Below are positions 25,719 through 34,811 of a DNA stretch of 64,000 nt, one piece after another. Each line of letters begins with the position of its first letter. The first letter of the stretch is position 1. The notes below the pieces were generated by a model, which saw only the letters and a list, made by a program, of their open reading frames with translations, had not been told where the DNA came from and ran no database searches. This stretch comes from Sphingopyxis indica (GTDB lineage Bacteria; Pseudomonadota; Alphaproteobacteria; Sphingomonadales; Sphingomonadaceae): positions 124,001 through 188,000 of the forward strand of contig NZ_FZPA01000009.1 of assembly GCF_900188185.1 (NCBI RefSeq), given 5' to 3'. A program made the translations under genes and the position numbers.

Positions 25719-27800
25719 TCAGATTCCCGGCGCTTCGGGGAAGGCGAGCGCGCGATAATGGTCGATGTCGTGCGCGGGCGGCGCGGCACCTGCGGGCAGC
25801 GGCAGCCCGTTCAGCGATTGCCACCAGGCGATCGAGGCGTCGCGCCACCAACGCGCCTCGCGCTGCTGCACCTTCAGGTCCTCCGCGACGTCGGCGAAAC
25901 GCTCGGCATCGACGTGGCTGCGCTGCGCATCCCACGTCGCCGCCATCGCATCGACCGCCGCGACGCCGCGGTCGTAGCGGTGGACGAGTTCGGCCCACAG
26001 GCTGCGCCCCGACCGCGTGCGCCAGTCCCACGGCAGATGGTGGAACCACAACAGATAATCCTCATCCATCGCTTTTGGATCGCGCCATTCGTCCGCGACC
26101 GAGGGCGCATATTGGGCGAGCGCGTCGCTGCCGCTCGCCGTCCGGTCGAAGCCGATTCCGTGCGCGTCGGCGCGGCTGTAATAGCAGGGGTTCCACTCGG
26201 GCCGCGCAAGGTCGCACACCCACGGCGCAGGGCCGTAATGATGATTCGTCCCCATCTGATGCGCGAGGCCGAGCGGGGTCATATAATCGACCACCGCCTG
26301 CCGGCTGCCGAGCATCATGGCGGTCACCGCATCGAGGAAGCCCGCGTCGCGGCCCAAGGTCTGCGCCGCCCATTCGCGTGCGACCGCTTCGCTCGCCAGC
26401 GACGGGTTCCAGGCAAGGCGGCCGAAGGCATACCAGTTCGCCTGATCGAAATGGCCGCCGGTCCAGTTGCGATCCGACCCGACATTGGCGACCCCCGCCA
26501 TGCCGCCGCGGCGCACCATGCCGGCGACTGTCCCGCCGCGTCCGGTGTCGGCGTCCAGCGCCTCTTTCCACAAGGGCGCGAGGAAGGCGAGGTGGGTCGA
26601 AAAGCCTAGATATTCCTTGGTAATTTGTCCCTCGAACATCAGCCGCGTTTTCGGCATCGCGCCGAAGATCGGGTGAAAGGGTTCGCGCGGCTGGAAGTCG
26701 ATCGGGCCGTTCTTGACCTGCACGATCACATTGTCCGCAAATTGCCCGTCGAGCGGCACGAAGTCGGCATAGGCCTGTTTCGCGCGGTCGCTCGCATCCT
26801 CGGCCGAATAGACGAAGGCGCGCCAGATCACGGTGCCGCGCGAACCGAGCGCCGCCGCGAGCATGTTCGCGCCGTCGGCGTGGCTGCGGCCATAATCCTG
26901 CGGTCCCGGCTGACCTTCCGAATTGGCCTTGACCAGAAAGCCGCCGAAGTCGGGAATGGCGGCGTAAATTTCGTCGGCCTTCGCCTTCCACCAGCGGCGC
27001 ACCGCGGGGTCGAGCGGGTCGGCGGTGGCAAGCCCGCCGATGTCGCGCGGGGCGCTGAACCGCGCCGACAGGAAGACGCGGATGCCATAGGGCCGCCACG
27101 CATCGGCGATGCGCCGAAGCTTCGCGATGAAGCGCGGCTCGAGGAAGATCGCAGGCGCGTTGACATTGTTCACCGCGACCGCGTCGATGCCGATCGAGGC
27201 GTTGGCGCGCGCATAGTCGATCAGCCGCCGGTCGAGGTGATCGGGCAGGCGCCACCAGTCGAAGATCGAGCGCCCGGCATAGCCGCGCTCGACGCTGCCG
27301 TCGACATTGTCCCAATGGTCGAGCATCCTGAGCGGCATCGCCGGCCGCTCGTCGAGTTCGATCGCGCGCGGATCGCGCCCGAGCGACAACTCGCGCAGCA
27401 GCGCGAAGGCGCCATAGAGGCAGGCGCGATGGTCGGCGCCCGCGATCACCAGCGTGCGCGCATCGACGGCGCGGATATGGAAAGACCCGTCGCCGTCGCC
27501 GCCGGCGCGCGGGCAGTCGAGCCGGATCGAGCCTTTGGTCTTCGCGGGTGCGCCGAGCGACGTGAGGCCGCGCGCGAGTTCGGCCTCGGCCACGGCGAGC
27601 ATCGGGCCGCCAGTGGTCCCGCTCGCCCGCTCGACGCGCGGGGCAAAGCCTTGAAGCCGCGCCAGCGCGTCGCCGCCGAGCGGCGCATAGCGCAGCCACA
27701 GCGCATAGCCGTCCTCGGCATGTGCGGCGGTCGCCGGTAGCAGGGTCAGCGCGAGGAGCGCCGCCGCGAGGCGATTGACAAGCCCTCTCCCATTCATCAT
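25719..27800 (-). CDS. GH67 alpha-glucuronidase
   Basis: A 693-residue secreted enzyme that removes (4-O-methyl)-glucuronic acid from xylo-oligosaccharides. The signal peptide ends AAHA. Signature stretches include HWDNVDGSVERGYAG, KANSEGQPGP (probable acid Glu), PLDGQFADNVIVQVKNGP and LMFEGQITKEYLG (carboxylates of the catalytic site in this family), and WLRY near the N-terminus. The ATG is the only start that keeps the signal; it has no ribosome site, and the LacI operator begins on its first base. Divergent from GH3. Confidence 0.88.
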   Translation of the reverse strand: MMNGRGLVNRLAAALLALTLLPATAAHAEDGYALWLRYAPLGGDALARLQGFAPRVERASGTTGGPMLAVAEAELARGLTSLGAPAKTKGSIRLDCPRAGGDGDGSFHIRAVDARTLVIAGADHRACLYGAFALLRELSLGRDPRAIELDERPAMPLRMLDHWDNVDGSVERGYAGRSIFDWWRLPDHLDRRLIDYARANASIGIDAVAVNNVNAPAIFLEPRFIAKLRRIADAWRPYGIRVFLSARFSAPRDIGGLATADPLDPAVRRWWKAKADEIYAAIPDFGGFLVKANSEGQPGPQDYGRSHADGANMLAAALGSRGTVIWRAFVYSAEDASDRAKQAYADFVPLDGQFADNVIVQVKNGPIDFQPREPFHPIFGAMPKTRLMFEGQITKEYLGFSTHLAFLAPLWKEALDADTGRGGTVAGMVRRGGMAGVANVGSDRNWTGGHFDQANWYAFGRLAWNPSLASEAVAREWAAQTLGRDAGFLDAVTAMMLGSRQAVVDYMTPLGLAHQMGTNHHYGPAPWVCDLARPEWNPCYYSRADAHGIGFDRTASGSDALAQYAPSVADEWRDPKAMDEDYLLWFHHLPWDWRTRSGRSLWAELVHRYDRGVAAVDAMAATWDAQRSHVDAERFADVAEDLKVQQREARWWRDASIAWWQSLNGLPLPAGAAPPAHDIDHYRALAFPEAPGI

Positions 27801-27813
27801 GGTAGCGCTATCA
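27800..27813. promoter_or_regulatory. LacI-type operator, site C (GH67 / GH3)
   Basis: TGGTAGCGCTATCA, identical to sites B and D, sits between divergent GH67 and the GH3-manD-exuT-xylanase operon and overlaps the first base of the GH67 start codon. A TTGACT on the minus strand (27827-27832) may be part of the GH67 promoter. Confidence 0.75.
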
Positions 27814-27856
27814 AAAATGGCGCGGCAGTCAAGCCCGCCGACATTGGGGAGAGGCG

Positions 27857-27901
27857 ATGACGGGGCGTTTCAAAGCGGTTCTGCTGGCGGTGGCTCCGTG
27901 A
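27857..27901 (+). CDS. Putative 14-residue leader peptide coupled to GH3
   Basis: ggggagaggcg precedes an ATG encoding MTGRFKAVLLAVAP. The TGA overlaps the GTG start of the GH3 gene (GTGA). It has the same design as the mini-ORF at 11.3 kb: strong ribosome site, about a dozen codons, ending in proline, overlapping a downstream start that lacks its own ribosome site. It may set GH3 translation by reinitiation. A frameshifted N-terminus is the alternative. Confidence 0.45.
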   Translation: MTGRFKAVLLAVAP

Positions 27902-30279
27902 GGCGCCGCGCGGCCCTGCGCCTGCTCGCGGGAGGCAGTCTCGGCGCGCTGGCGCTTGCGCGCGCGCCGGTCGCCGCCGCGCTCGCGCCGCCGCGCTACA
28001 AGGATGCCGCGGCGCCGATCCCGGTGCGCGTCGCCGACCTGATGGCGCGGATGACCCTGGCGGAGAAGATCGCGCAGATCCGCGCCGCCTGGGCGGCGAA
28101 GGGCGCGATGATCGACGGGCTCGCCTTCGACCCCGCCAAGGCGAGCGCCGCCTTTCCCGACGGCATCGGCCATGTCACGCGCCCGTCGGACAAGCGCGGG
28201 GTGCCCGGCATCACCGGTGCCGCGGGCGGCACGGCGGCGCGCTGGCGCACCCCCGAGCAGACGGTCGATTTCATCAACGCGCTCCAGCGCTGGGCGGTGG
28301 AGGATATACGGCTCGGCATTCCGGTGCTGCTCCACGAGGAATCGCTCCACGGCTATATGGCGACCGAGGCGACGATGTTTCCGCAGGCGATCGCGCTCGC
28401 GGGGACGTTCGACACCGACCTGATGCGGCGCGTCCAGTCGGTGATCGCGCGCGAGGTGCGCGCGCGCGGCGTGCCGCTGGTCCTTTCGCCCGTCGTCGAC
28501 ATCGTCCGCGACCCGCGCTGGGGCCGGATCGAGGAATGCTGGGGCGAAGACCCGTTCCTCTGCGCCGAGATGGGTGTCGCCGCGGTCGAAGGGCTGCAAG
28601 GCGCGGGCAAGTTCGAGCGGCTCGGCCCGGACAAGGTGTTCGCTACGCTCAAGCATATGACCGGCCACGGCCAGCCAGAGAGCGGCAATAATATCGGCCC
28701 CGCGCCGATTGCGGAGCGCGAGCTGCGCGAGAATTTCTTTCCGCCCTTCCGCGAGGTCGTCCGCCGCACCTCGGTCGGCGCGGTGATGCCGAGCTATAAC
28801 GAGATCGACGGCGTGCCGAGCCACGCGAACACATGGCTGCTCGGCGACGTGCTGCGCGGCGAATGGGGCTTCGACGGGCTGATCGTCAGCGATTATGGCG
28901 GCGTCCACGAGCTTGCGACGCTCCACCATCTGGCCGCCGACGAGGCCGAGGCGGCGCGCCTCGCGCTCGAAGCCGGGGTCGACAGCGAATTGCCCGAGGG
29001 GCAGGCCTTTGCGACGCTGGCCGACAGCGTCGCGGCGGGGCGGGTGCCAATGGCGCTGATCGACCGCGCCTGCGCGCGCATCCTGACCTTCAAATTCCGC
29101 GCCGGATTGTTCGAAAATCCCTATGGCGACAAGGCGAAGGCGCGCGCGATCACCGGCAATGCCGAGGCGCGCGCGCTCGCGCTCGAGGCGGCGCGCAAGT
29201 CGCTCTGTCTGCTGACCAACAAGGGCGGCGCGCTGCCGCTCGACCGCCGCCGCATGGGCCGCGTCGCGGTGATCGGGCCGAATCATGCGATCGCGCGGCT
29301 CGGCGGCTATTCGAGCGTGCCGAAGCAGGCGGTCAGCCTGATCGACGGGCTGCGCGCGCTCGCGCCCGAGGCCGATTTCGTCACCGCGCAGGGCGTGTTC
29401 ATCACGACGAGCGAGGATCGCTCGGCCGATCTGGTCGAACTCGCGCCGCGCGACCGCAATCTCGCGCTGATCGCCGAAGCGGTCGAGGTCGCGCGCGGCG
29501 CCGACCGCATCATCCTCGCGATCGGCGATACCGAACAGACGAGCCGCGAGGGCTTCGCCGCCAACCATCTGGGCGATCGCACCGACATCGACATCGTCGG
29601 CGAACAGAATGAACTCGTCGATGCGCTCGCGGCGCTCGGCAAGCCGCTGATCGTCTGCGCGATCAACGGCCGTCCGCCGAGCTGGCCCAATGTCGTCGAA
29701 AAGGCCGATGCGATCCTCGAATGCTGGTATGCGGGGCAGGAGGGGGGCACCGCGATCGCCGAAGCCTTGCTCGGCGACGTCAATCCGGGCGCCAAGCTGC
29801 CGGTGAGCGTCGTGCGCAACGCGGGGCAGATTCCGCTGTTCTACAACCGCAAGCCGAGCGCGCGCCGCGGCTATCTGTTCGACGATGCCGCGCCGCTGTT
29901 CCCCTTTGGCCATGGGCTCAGTTACACCCGCTTCGAGATTTCGGAGCCGCGCCTCTCGGCCACCCGCATCGCGCCCGACGGGGTGGTCGAGGTCGCGGTC
30001 GAGGTAAAGAATATCGGCGATCGCGCGGGCGACGAGGTGGTGCAACTCTATATCACGCGCACCGGGGCGTCGGTGACCCAGCCGATCCTCGAATTGAAGG
30101 GTTTTCGCCGCGTGACACTGGCGCCGGGTGAAAGCGAGCGCTTGACCTTCACCCTCGGCCCGCGCGAACTCGCGATCTGGGACGCCGCGATGCACGAGAC
30201 CGTCGAGCCCGGCCGCATCGAGGTCGGGGCCGGCGCCAGCTCGGCGGAGCTGCGCCGCGCCGCCTTCACGATCGGATAG
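27898..30279 (+). CDS. GH3 beta-xylosidase / beta-glucosidase
   Basis: A 793-residue enzyme with a twin-arginine-type signal (RRRAALRLLAGGSLGALALA). The GH3 N-domain carries KHMTGHG, MPSYNEIDG and the nucleophile Asp in LIVSDYGG; the second domain follows, with GDTEQTSREGF, and a C-terminal fibronectin-III-like domain begins near VEVKNIGDRAG. It would cut non-reducing-end xylose or glucose from oligomers. The GTG start is coupled to the leader ORF; an ATG 27 codons earlier would also keep the signal, but it has no ribosome site. First main gene of GH3-manD-exuT-GH10. Confidence 0.88.
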   Translation: MRRRAALRLLAGGSLGALALARAPVAAALAPPRYKDAAAPIPVRVADLMARMTLAEKIAQIRAAWAAKGAMIDGLAFDPAKASAAFPDGIGHVTRPSDKRGVPGITGAAGGTAARWRTPEQTVDFINALQRWAVEDIRLGIPVLLHEESLHGYMATEATMFPQAIALAGTFDTDLMRRVQSVIAREVRARGVPLVLSPVVDIVRDPRWGRIEECWGEDPFLCAEMGVAAVEGLQGAGKFERLGPDKVFATLKHMTGHGQPESGNNIGPAPIAERELRENFFPPFREVVRRTSVGAVMPSYNEIDGVPSHANTWLLGDVLRGEWGFDGLIVSDYGGVHELATLHHLAADEAEAARLALEAGVDSELPEGQAFATLADSVAAGRVPMALIDRACARILTFKFRAGLFENPYGDKAKARAITGNAEARALALEAARKSLCLLTNKGGALPLDRRRMGRVAVIGPNHAIARLGGYSSVPKQAVSLIDGLRALAPEADFVTAQGVFITTSEDRSADLVELAPRDRNLALIAEAVEVARGADRIILAIGDTEQTSREGFAANHLGDRTDIDIVGEQNELVDALAALGKPLIVCAINGRPPSWPNVVEKADAILECWYAGQEGGTAIAEALLGDVNPGAKLPVSVVRNAGQIPLFYNRKPSARRGYLFDDAAPLFPFGHGLSYTRFEISEPRLSATRIAPDGVVEVAVEVKNIGDRAGDEVVQLYITRTGASVTQPILELKGFRRVTLAPGESERLTFTLGPRELAIWDAAMHETVEPGRIEVGAGASSAELRRAAFTIG

Positions 30280-30282
30280 CCC

Positions 30283-31500
30283 ATGCCCGCTTCGACCATT
30301 GCCGATATTCGGACGATCACCTGTTCGCCGGGGCGCAATTTCGTCACGCTCAAAATCGTCTGCGAGGACGGCACCTATGGCGTGGGCGACGCGACGCTCA
30401 ACGGGCGCGAGCTTGCGGTCGCCTCCTATCTCGCCGACCATGTCGCGCCGTGCCTGATCGGCCGCGACGCGCACCGCATCGAGGATATCTGGCAATATCT
30501 CTATCGCGGCGCCTATTGGCGGCGCGGGCCGGTGACGATGAGCGCGATCGCCGCGGTCGACATGGCGCTGTGGGACATCAAGGCGAAGCGTGCCGGGATG
30601 CCGCTCTATCAGCTGCTCGGCGGCGCGGCGCGCGAGGGCTGCATGGTCTATGGCCACGCCAATGGCGAGACGATCGACGACACGATCGAGGCGGCGCGCG
30701 ACTATGCCGCGCAGGGCTATCGCGCGATCCGCCTCCAGGCCGGGGTTCCGGGCCTCGCCAAGACCTATGGCGTGTCGTCCGACCGCTATTTCTACGAGCC
30801 CGCCGACGCCGACCTGCCGTCCGAAGCCGCGTGGGCGACGCACAAATATCTGCCGAGCGTCGCGCCGCTCTTTGCCGCGGCGCGCGACGCGCTGGGGTGG
30901 GACGTCCATCTGCTCCACGACGTCCACCACCGGCTGACCCCGATCGAGGCGGCGCGGCTCGGCAAGGATCTGGAGCCCTTTCGTCCCTTCTGGATCGAGG
31001 ATCCGGTGCCGGCCGAGAACCAGCAGGGCTTTCGCCTGATCCGCCAGCATACGACGACCCCGATCGCGGTCGGCGAGGTGTTCAACAGCATCTGGGACGC
31101 GAAGCAGCTGATCGAGGAGCAGCTGATCGACTATATCCGCGCCACCGTCGTCCACGCCGGCGGGATCACGCATCTGCGCCGCATCGCCGCGCTCGCCGAC
31201 CTTTATCGCATCCGCACCGGCTGCCATGGCGCCACCGACCTGTCGCCGGTGAGCATGGCCGCGGCGCTCCATTTCGGGCTTTCGATCCCCAATTTCGGGG
31301 TGCAGGAATATATGCGCCACACCGAGGCGACCGATGCGGTCTTTCCGCACGCCTATCGCTTCGCGGACGGGATGATGCATCCCGGCGACGCCCCCGGCCT
31401 CGGCGTCGACATCGACGAGGCGCTGGCGGAAACGCATCCTTATCGCCGCGCCTATCTGCCGGTGAACCGGCTCGAAGACGGGTCGATGCATGACTGGTAG
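30283..31500 (+). CDS. manD: D-mannonate dehydratase, enolase superfamily
   Basis: A 405-residue ManD converting D-mannonate to 2-keto-3-deoxy-gluconate, for glucuronate released by GH67. Its blocks follow the characterized Novosphingobium enzyme very closely: [49 protein letters not shown] (metal Asp), [12 protein letters not shown] and AVGEVFN (metal Glu), and [10 protein letters not shown]. It starts three bases after the GH3 stop and overlaps the transporter by 11 bases. The isomerase and reductase steps before it are not in view. Confidence 0.92.
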   Translation: MPASTIADIRTITCSPGRNFVTLKIVCEDGTYGVGDATLNGRELAVASYLADHVAPCLIGRDAHRIEDIWQYLYRGAYWRRGPVTMSAIAAVDMALWDIKAKRAGMPLYQLLGGAAREGCMVYGHANGETIDDTIEAARDYAAQGYRAIRLQAGVPGLAKTYGVSSDRYFYEPADADLPSEAAWATHKYLPSVAPLFAAARDALGWDVHLLHDVHHRLTPIEAARLGKDLEPFRPFWIEDPVPAENQQGFRLIRQHTTTPIAVGEVFNSIWDAKQLIEEQLIDYIRATVVHAGGITHLRRIAALADLYRIRTGCHGATDLSPVSMAAALHFGLSIPNFGVQEYMRHTEATDAVFPHAYRFADGMMHPGDAPGLGVDIDEALAETHPYRRAYLPVNRLEDGSMHDW

Positions 31501-32827
31501 CGCGGCCCCCGCCGCCGCTCCGGCGCCATCGCCCGGCCGCTTCCGCTGGGCGATCTGCGCGCTGCTCTTTTTCGTGATCACGATCAACTATGTCGACCGC
31601 CAGGTGATCGGCGTGCTCAAGCCGGTGATCGAGAGCGACATGGGGTGGAGCGAGGTCGATTACGGCAATATCGTCACCGCCTTTCAGGCGAGTTATGGCG
31701 TCGGGCTGCTGGTCGTCGGGCGCTGGCTCGACCGCGTCGGGACGCGGCGCGGGCTGGCGATCGCGATCGCCCTGTGGAGCATCGCCGCCGCCTTTCATGC
31801 GGGCGCGCGCAGCGTGCTCCACTTCATCCTCGCGCGCGCCGCGCTCGGCATCGCCGAAAGCGCGGCCTATCCCGGCGCGGTCAAGTCGGTCGCCGAATGG
31901 TTCCCGCGCCGCGAGCGCGCGCTGGGGGTCGGCATCCTCAACGCCGGGGCCAATGTCGGCGTGCTGCTGACGCCGATCGTCGGCATCGCGGTCGCGGGCG
32001 CCTTCGGGTGGCGCGCCGCCTTCCTCGTCACCGGGCTGCTCGGCCTCGTCCTGCTCGCCGCATGGCTGCGCTTCTATCGCACCCCCGCCGATCATCCGCG
32101 CCTCACCGCCGCCGAGCGCGCGCATATCGAGCAGGATGGCGAAGACCCCGATTGCGCGCCGCTCGGCTGGGGGCAGGCGCTCCGCCAGCGCCAGGCCTGG
32201 TATTTCATCGCCGCCAAATTCTTCACCGACCCCGTCTGGTATCTCTTCCTCTTCTGGCTTCCCGATTTCTTTGCGAAGACGCAGGGGCTCGAGCTGTTTC
32301 CGAAGGGCGATACCGGCATCCTCGCGACGATCGGCCCGGCGCTCATCGCCGTCTATCTGCTCGCCGACATCGGCTCGGTCGCGGGCGGCTGGCTGTCGTC
32401 GCGGCTGATCCATCGCGGCTGGAGCGTCAACGCGGCGCGCAAGACGACCTTGCTCGTCGCCGCGCTTTGCGCGCTGCCGCTCGTCGGCGTGACCAACGCG
32501 CCGAACGCGGGGGTCGCGGTCGCGCTGATCGGACTCGGCACCGCCGGGCATCAGGCCTTTTCGTCGAATATCTTCGCGATGATCGGGGATCTCTATCCGC
32601 GCCGCGCGGTCGCGACGGTCGCGGGCATGGGCGGCATGGCGGGGGCGATCGGCGGCATATTGATCGCGCAGGCGACCGGCTGGACGCTTCAGCTCACCGG
32701 TTCCTATCTGCCGATCCTGCTCTATGCCGGGCTCGCTTATCTGATCGCGCTCGCGGCGATCCAACTGCTCGTCCCGCGCATGGAGCCCGCGCCGCTCACC
32801 CCCCTTCAACCGGAGCCTTTTCGATGA
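31490..32827 (+). CDS. MFS transporter, hexuronate (ExuT) type
   Basis: A 445-residue 12-helix major facilitator. The N-terminus [15 protein letters not shown] and the [19 protein letters not shown] loop are typical of anion:cation symporters for hexuronates and aldonates. Between GH67/GH3/manD and GH10 it probably imports glucuronate or aldouronic acids. The start lies inside the end of manD and the stop overlaps GH10 (ATGA). Confidence 0.85.
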   Translation: MTGSAAPAAAPAPSPGRFRWAICALLFFVITINYVDRQVIGVLKPVIESDMGWSEVDYGNIVTAFQASYGVGLLVVGRWLDRVGTRRGLAIAIALWSIAAAFHAGARSVLHFILARAALGIAESAAYPGAVKSVAEWFPRRERALGVGILNAGANVGVLLTPIVGIAVAGAFGWRAAFLVTGLLGLVLLAAWLRFYRTPADHPRLTAAERAHIEQDGEDPDCAPLGWGQALRQRQAWYFIAAKFFTDPVWYLFLFWLPDFFAKTQGLELFPKGDTGILATIGPALIAVYLLADIGSVAGGWLSSRLIHRGWSVNAARKTTLLVAALCALPLVGVTNAPNAGVAVALIGLGTAGHQAFSSNIFAMIGDLYPRRAVATVAGMGGMAGAIGGILIAQATGWTLQLTGSYLPILLYAGLAYLIALAAIQLLVPRMEPAPLTPLQPEPFR

Positions 32828-33963
32828 TCGAACCGACCCGCCGCCAGACGCTCGGCGGCCTCGCTGCGCTTGCTGCGCTTCCCGCATCCGTGCGTGCCGC
32901 GCCGCCGGCTCCCGCCTCGCTCGACGCGCTGGCGCGTAAAGGCGGCCGCCGCTTCGGCAGCGCGATCGCGTGGAATCCGCGGAGCATGGATTCGGGATCG
33001 GTCCAGAACCCCGCCTATGCCGCGCTGGTGCAGCGCGAATGCGGCCTCGTCGTCCCCGAGAATGAGATGAAGTGGCAGTGGCTGCGCAAATCGCCGGACA
33101 GCTTCGACTTTTCGGCCATGGACGGCATCGTCGGCTGGGCGAAGGCGAGCGGTCTTGCGGTGCGCGGCCACACGCTGCTGTGGCATCGGCCCAAATGGTT
33201 TCCCGGCTGGCTCAACAAATATGATTTTGGCGCGAACCCGGCGACCGAGGCCGAGCGCTTGCTGACCACCCATATCCGCACGGTGACCGCGCGTTATGGG
33301 GCCATCATCAAGAGCTGGGACGTGGTGAACGAGGCGATCGACCACGACCGTAATGCGCCGATCGAAACGAGCCTGTCGCGCGCGATGGGCAGCCCCGAGG
33401 CGGTGCTCGACATCGCCTTTCACACCGCGCGCGAGGCGGCGCCGGGAGCCGAGCTCGTCTATAACGACTATATGAGCTGGGAGCCGGCGCACGCGAAGCA
33501 TTGCGCCGATGTGCTCCGCCTGCTCGAAGGCTTTCGCAAGCGCGGCACGCCGGTCGATGCGCTCGGTATCCAGTCGCATATCGAAATGTTCAGCCTCGAT
33601 CCCGCGACCGGCGTTGGCCCCTATCGCGAGCGCGAATGGCGCGCCTTTCTCGACGAGGCCGTCGGCATGGGATACCGGCTGCTGATCACCGAATTCGACG
33701 TCAAGGACAAGGCGCTCCCCAGCGACGTCGCGGTGCGCGACGCGAAAATCGCCGATTATACGCGGCGCTATTTCGACCTGATGCTGGGTTACGAGCAGCT
33801 CGGCGACATTCTCGCCTGGGGGATGGTCGACAAATATAGCTGGCTGCAGGGTTTTGCGCCGCGCGACGACGGGCGCGAGGTGCGCGCCTGTCCCTATGAC
33901 GACGCCTATGCGGCGAAGCCGATGCGCGCGGCGATCGCGGCGAGCCTGGCTGCGGCTGGCTGA
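32824..33963 (+). CDS. GH10 endo-1,4-beta-xylanase
   Basis: A 379-residue xylanase. The acid/base is E170 in SWDVVNEAID, the nucleophile E290 in LLITEFDVKD, and GHTLLWH and NDYMSWE are further GH10 signatures. A twin-arginine signal (TRRQTLGGLAALAALP) suggests Tat export, as with GH3 and GH29 here. It is the last gene of the operon and is followed by a long repeat-filled gap. No extra binding module is fused to it. Confidence 0.92.
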   Translation: MIEPTRRQTLGGLAALAALPASVRAAPPAPASLDALARKGGRRFGSAIAWNPRSMDSGSVQNPAYAALVQRECGLVVPENEMKWQWLRKSPDSFDFSAMDGIVGWAKASGLAVRGHTLLWHRPKWFPGWLNKYDFGANPATEAERLLTTHIRTVTARYGAIIKSWDVVNEAIDHDRNAPIETSLSRAMGSPEAVLDIAFHTAREAAPGAELVYNDYMSWEPAHAKHCADVLRLLEGFRKRGTPVDALGIQSHIEMFSLDPATGVGPYREREWRAFLDEAVGMGYRLLITEFDVKDKALPSDVAVRDAKIADYTRRYFDLMLGYEQLGDILAWGMVDKYSWLQGFAPRDDGREVRACPYDDAYAAKPMRAAIAASLAAAG

Positions 33964-34019
33964 CCACCCCGGCGTCTGGCGGCTTTTCGACCGTAAGGGG
34001 ACGTTCTGGCCTATCCTGA

Positions 34020-34103
34020 CCCGTTCGCATCGAGCGCAGTCGAGATGCCCCTCGGCGTCGCGCCATCGAGATGGGTGTCTCGACTGCGCTCGATGCGAAC
34101 GGG
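34020..34103. repeat. REP-type palindrome 1
   Basis: Perfect 26-bp arms (34020-34045 and 34078-34103, inner core CATCGAGCGCAGTCGAGA) around a 32-base loop. The first of four different palindromes in a row. Confidence 0.8.
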
Positions 34104-34155
34104 AATGGAGGTGTCCGGAAACGACCGCAAGCTGCCGTCAAGCCATCACCAGATT

Positions 34156-34222
34156 CGCGCAGAGACGCCGAGAACGCAGAGGGCAAGCGTGAAAATCTCT
34201 GCGTTCTCTGCGTCTCTGCGCG
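34156..34222. repeat. REP-type palindrome 2
   Basis: Arms 34156-34181 and 34197-34222 match at 25 of 26 positions. The core is GCAGAGACGC...GAACGCAGAG and the loop is only 15 bases. Confidence 0.8.
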
Positions 34223-34270
34223 AAATATTTGGAAAGGCGGCATCCGACCGGTTGCGGACCTTTCCATCCT

Positions 34271-34343
34271 CGTCACCCCGGACTCGATCCGGGGTCCATG
34301 ACTTCGGCGCTGCCATGGATCCCGGATCAAGTCCGGGATGACG
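34271..34343. repeat. REP-type palindrome 3
   Basis: Arms 34271-34300 and 34314-34343 match at 27 of 30 positions; outer CGTCAnCCCGGACT. It resembles the GTCATCCCGGACTTGATCC palindrome dispersed in many alphaproteobacteria. Confidence 0.8.
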
Positions 34344-34366
34344 AAAGGGCTATCTGCATAATTTGG

Positions 34367-34445
34367 GTGATCCCCGGCGAAGGCCGGGGTCCATGCGTCA
34401 GGCGCGGCGCTTGCGCGCTGGACCCCGGCCATCGCCGGGGATCAC
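34367..34445. repeat. REP-type palindrome 4
   Basis: Arms 34367-34393 and 34419-34445 match at 26 of 27 positions, with core GATCCCCGGCGAAGGCCGGG and a 25-base loop. Confidence 0.8.
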
Positions 34446-34756
34446 CTTATGACGCCGCCGCCGGAACGTCCGTCCCCGACCCCAAGCCGGACATTCGCCG
34501 CGAAAAAACCGCTGTCCTACATCATTCGACTGTGTCAGCCTTCGCCCCTGCTCTTTCGATATGTGGATAAAGGCGGTCACGGCCCGATTTACGGACGCGG
34601 GCGGGAGTCGGCGCGGCATGATCGCTGAACACAACCCAGCGGCGGCCGCACAAGGCTGAACTTTACTGAACTTTGGAACGACGAGGCGAACCCAGCCCGC
34701 GATAACCGAAGACGGCGATGGCAGCTGGTCCCAAACCGGTTATCCCCGAAAACAAG

Positions 34757-34784
34757 GTGCCGCCGCTCTTGCGAGCAGCGGCAC
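34757..34784 (-). terminator. Hairpin downstream of the large TonB receptor
   Basis: 12-bp arms GTGCCGCCGCTC and GAGCAGCGGCAC with one mismatch and a four-base loop. Read on the minus strand it is followed by CTTGTTTT, so it fits an intrinsic terminator 27 bases after the receptor stop. Confidence 0.55.
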
Positions 34785-34811
34785 AGGAAGGCGGCAATTT
34801 GCGAAAGGGTG

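Larger units (their letters stand above)
33964..34811. other. 848-bp gene-free region with four palindromes and a hairpin
   Basis: This region lies between the convergent GH10 and TonB receptor genes. The first 480 bases hold four unrelated large inverted repeats in tandem, listed separately. From about 34450 to 34755 I see no gene, repeat or promoter; a hairpin follows before the receptor stop. Confidence 0.7.

Noticed and set aside
27817..27897. Earlier ATG for GH3
   Set aside because: It has no ribosome site and adds a low-complexity Gly/Ser stretch before the Tat signal. Kept only as an alternative.
27829..31587. 1252-codon open frame on the minus strand
   Set aside because: Antisense shadow of GH3 and manD, with low-complexity Arg/Asp/Gly-rich sequence.
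34020..34445. CRISPR array
   Set aside because: The repeats are inverted, not direct, and differ from each other; there are no regular spacers and no cas genes.
34446..34756. Possible small gene in the gap before the large receptor
   Set aside because: Open frames here are short, lack ribosome sites and overlap repeat debris.
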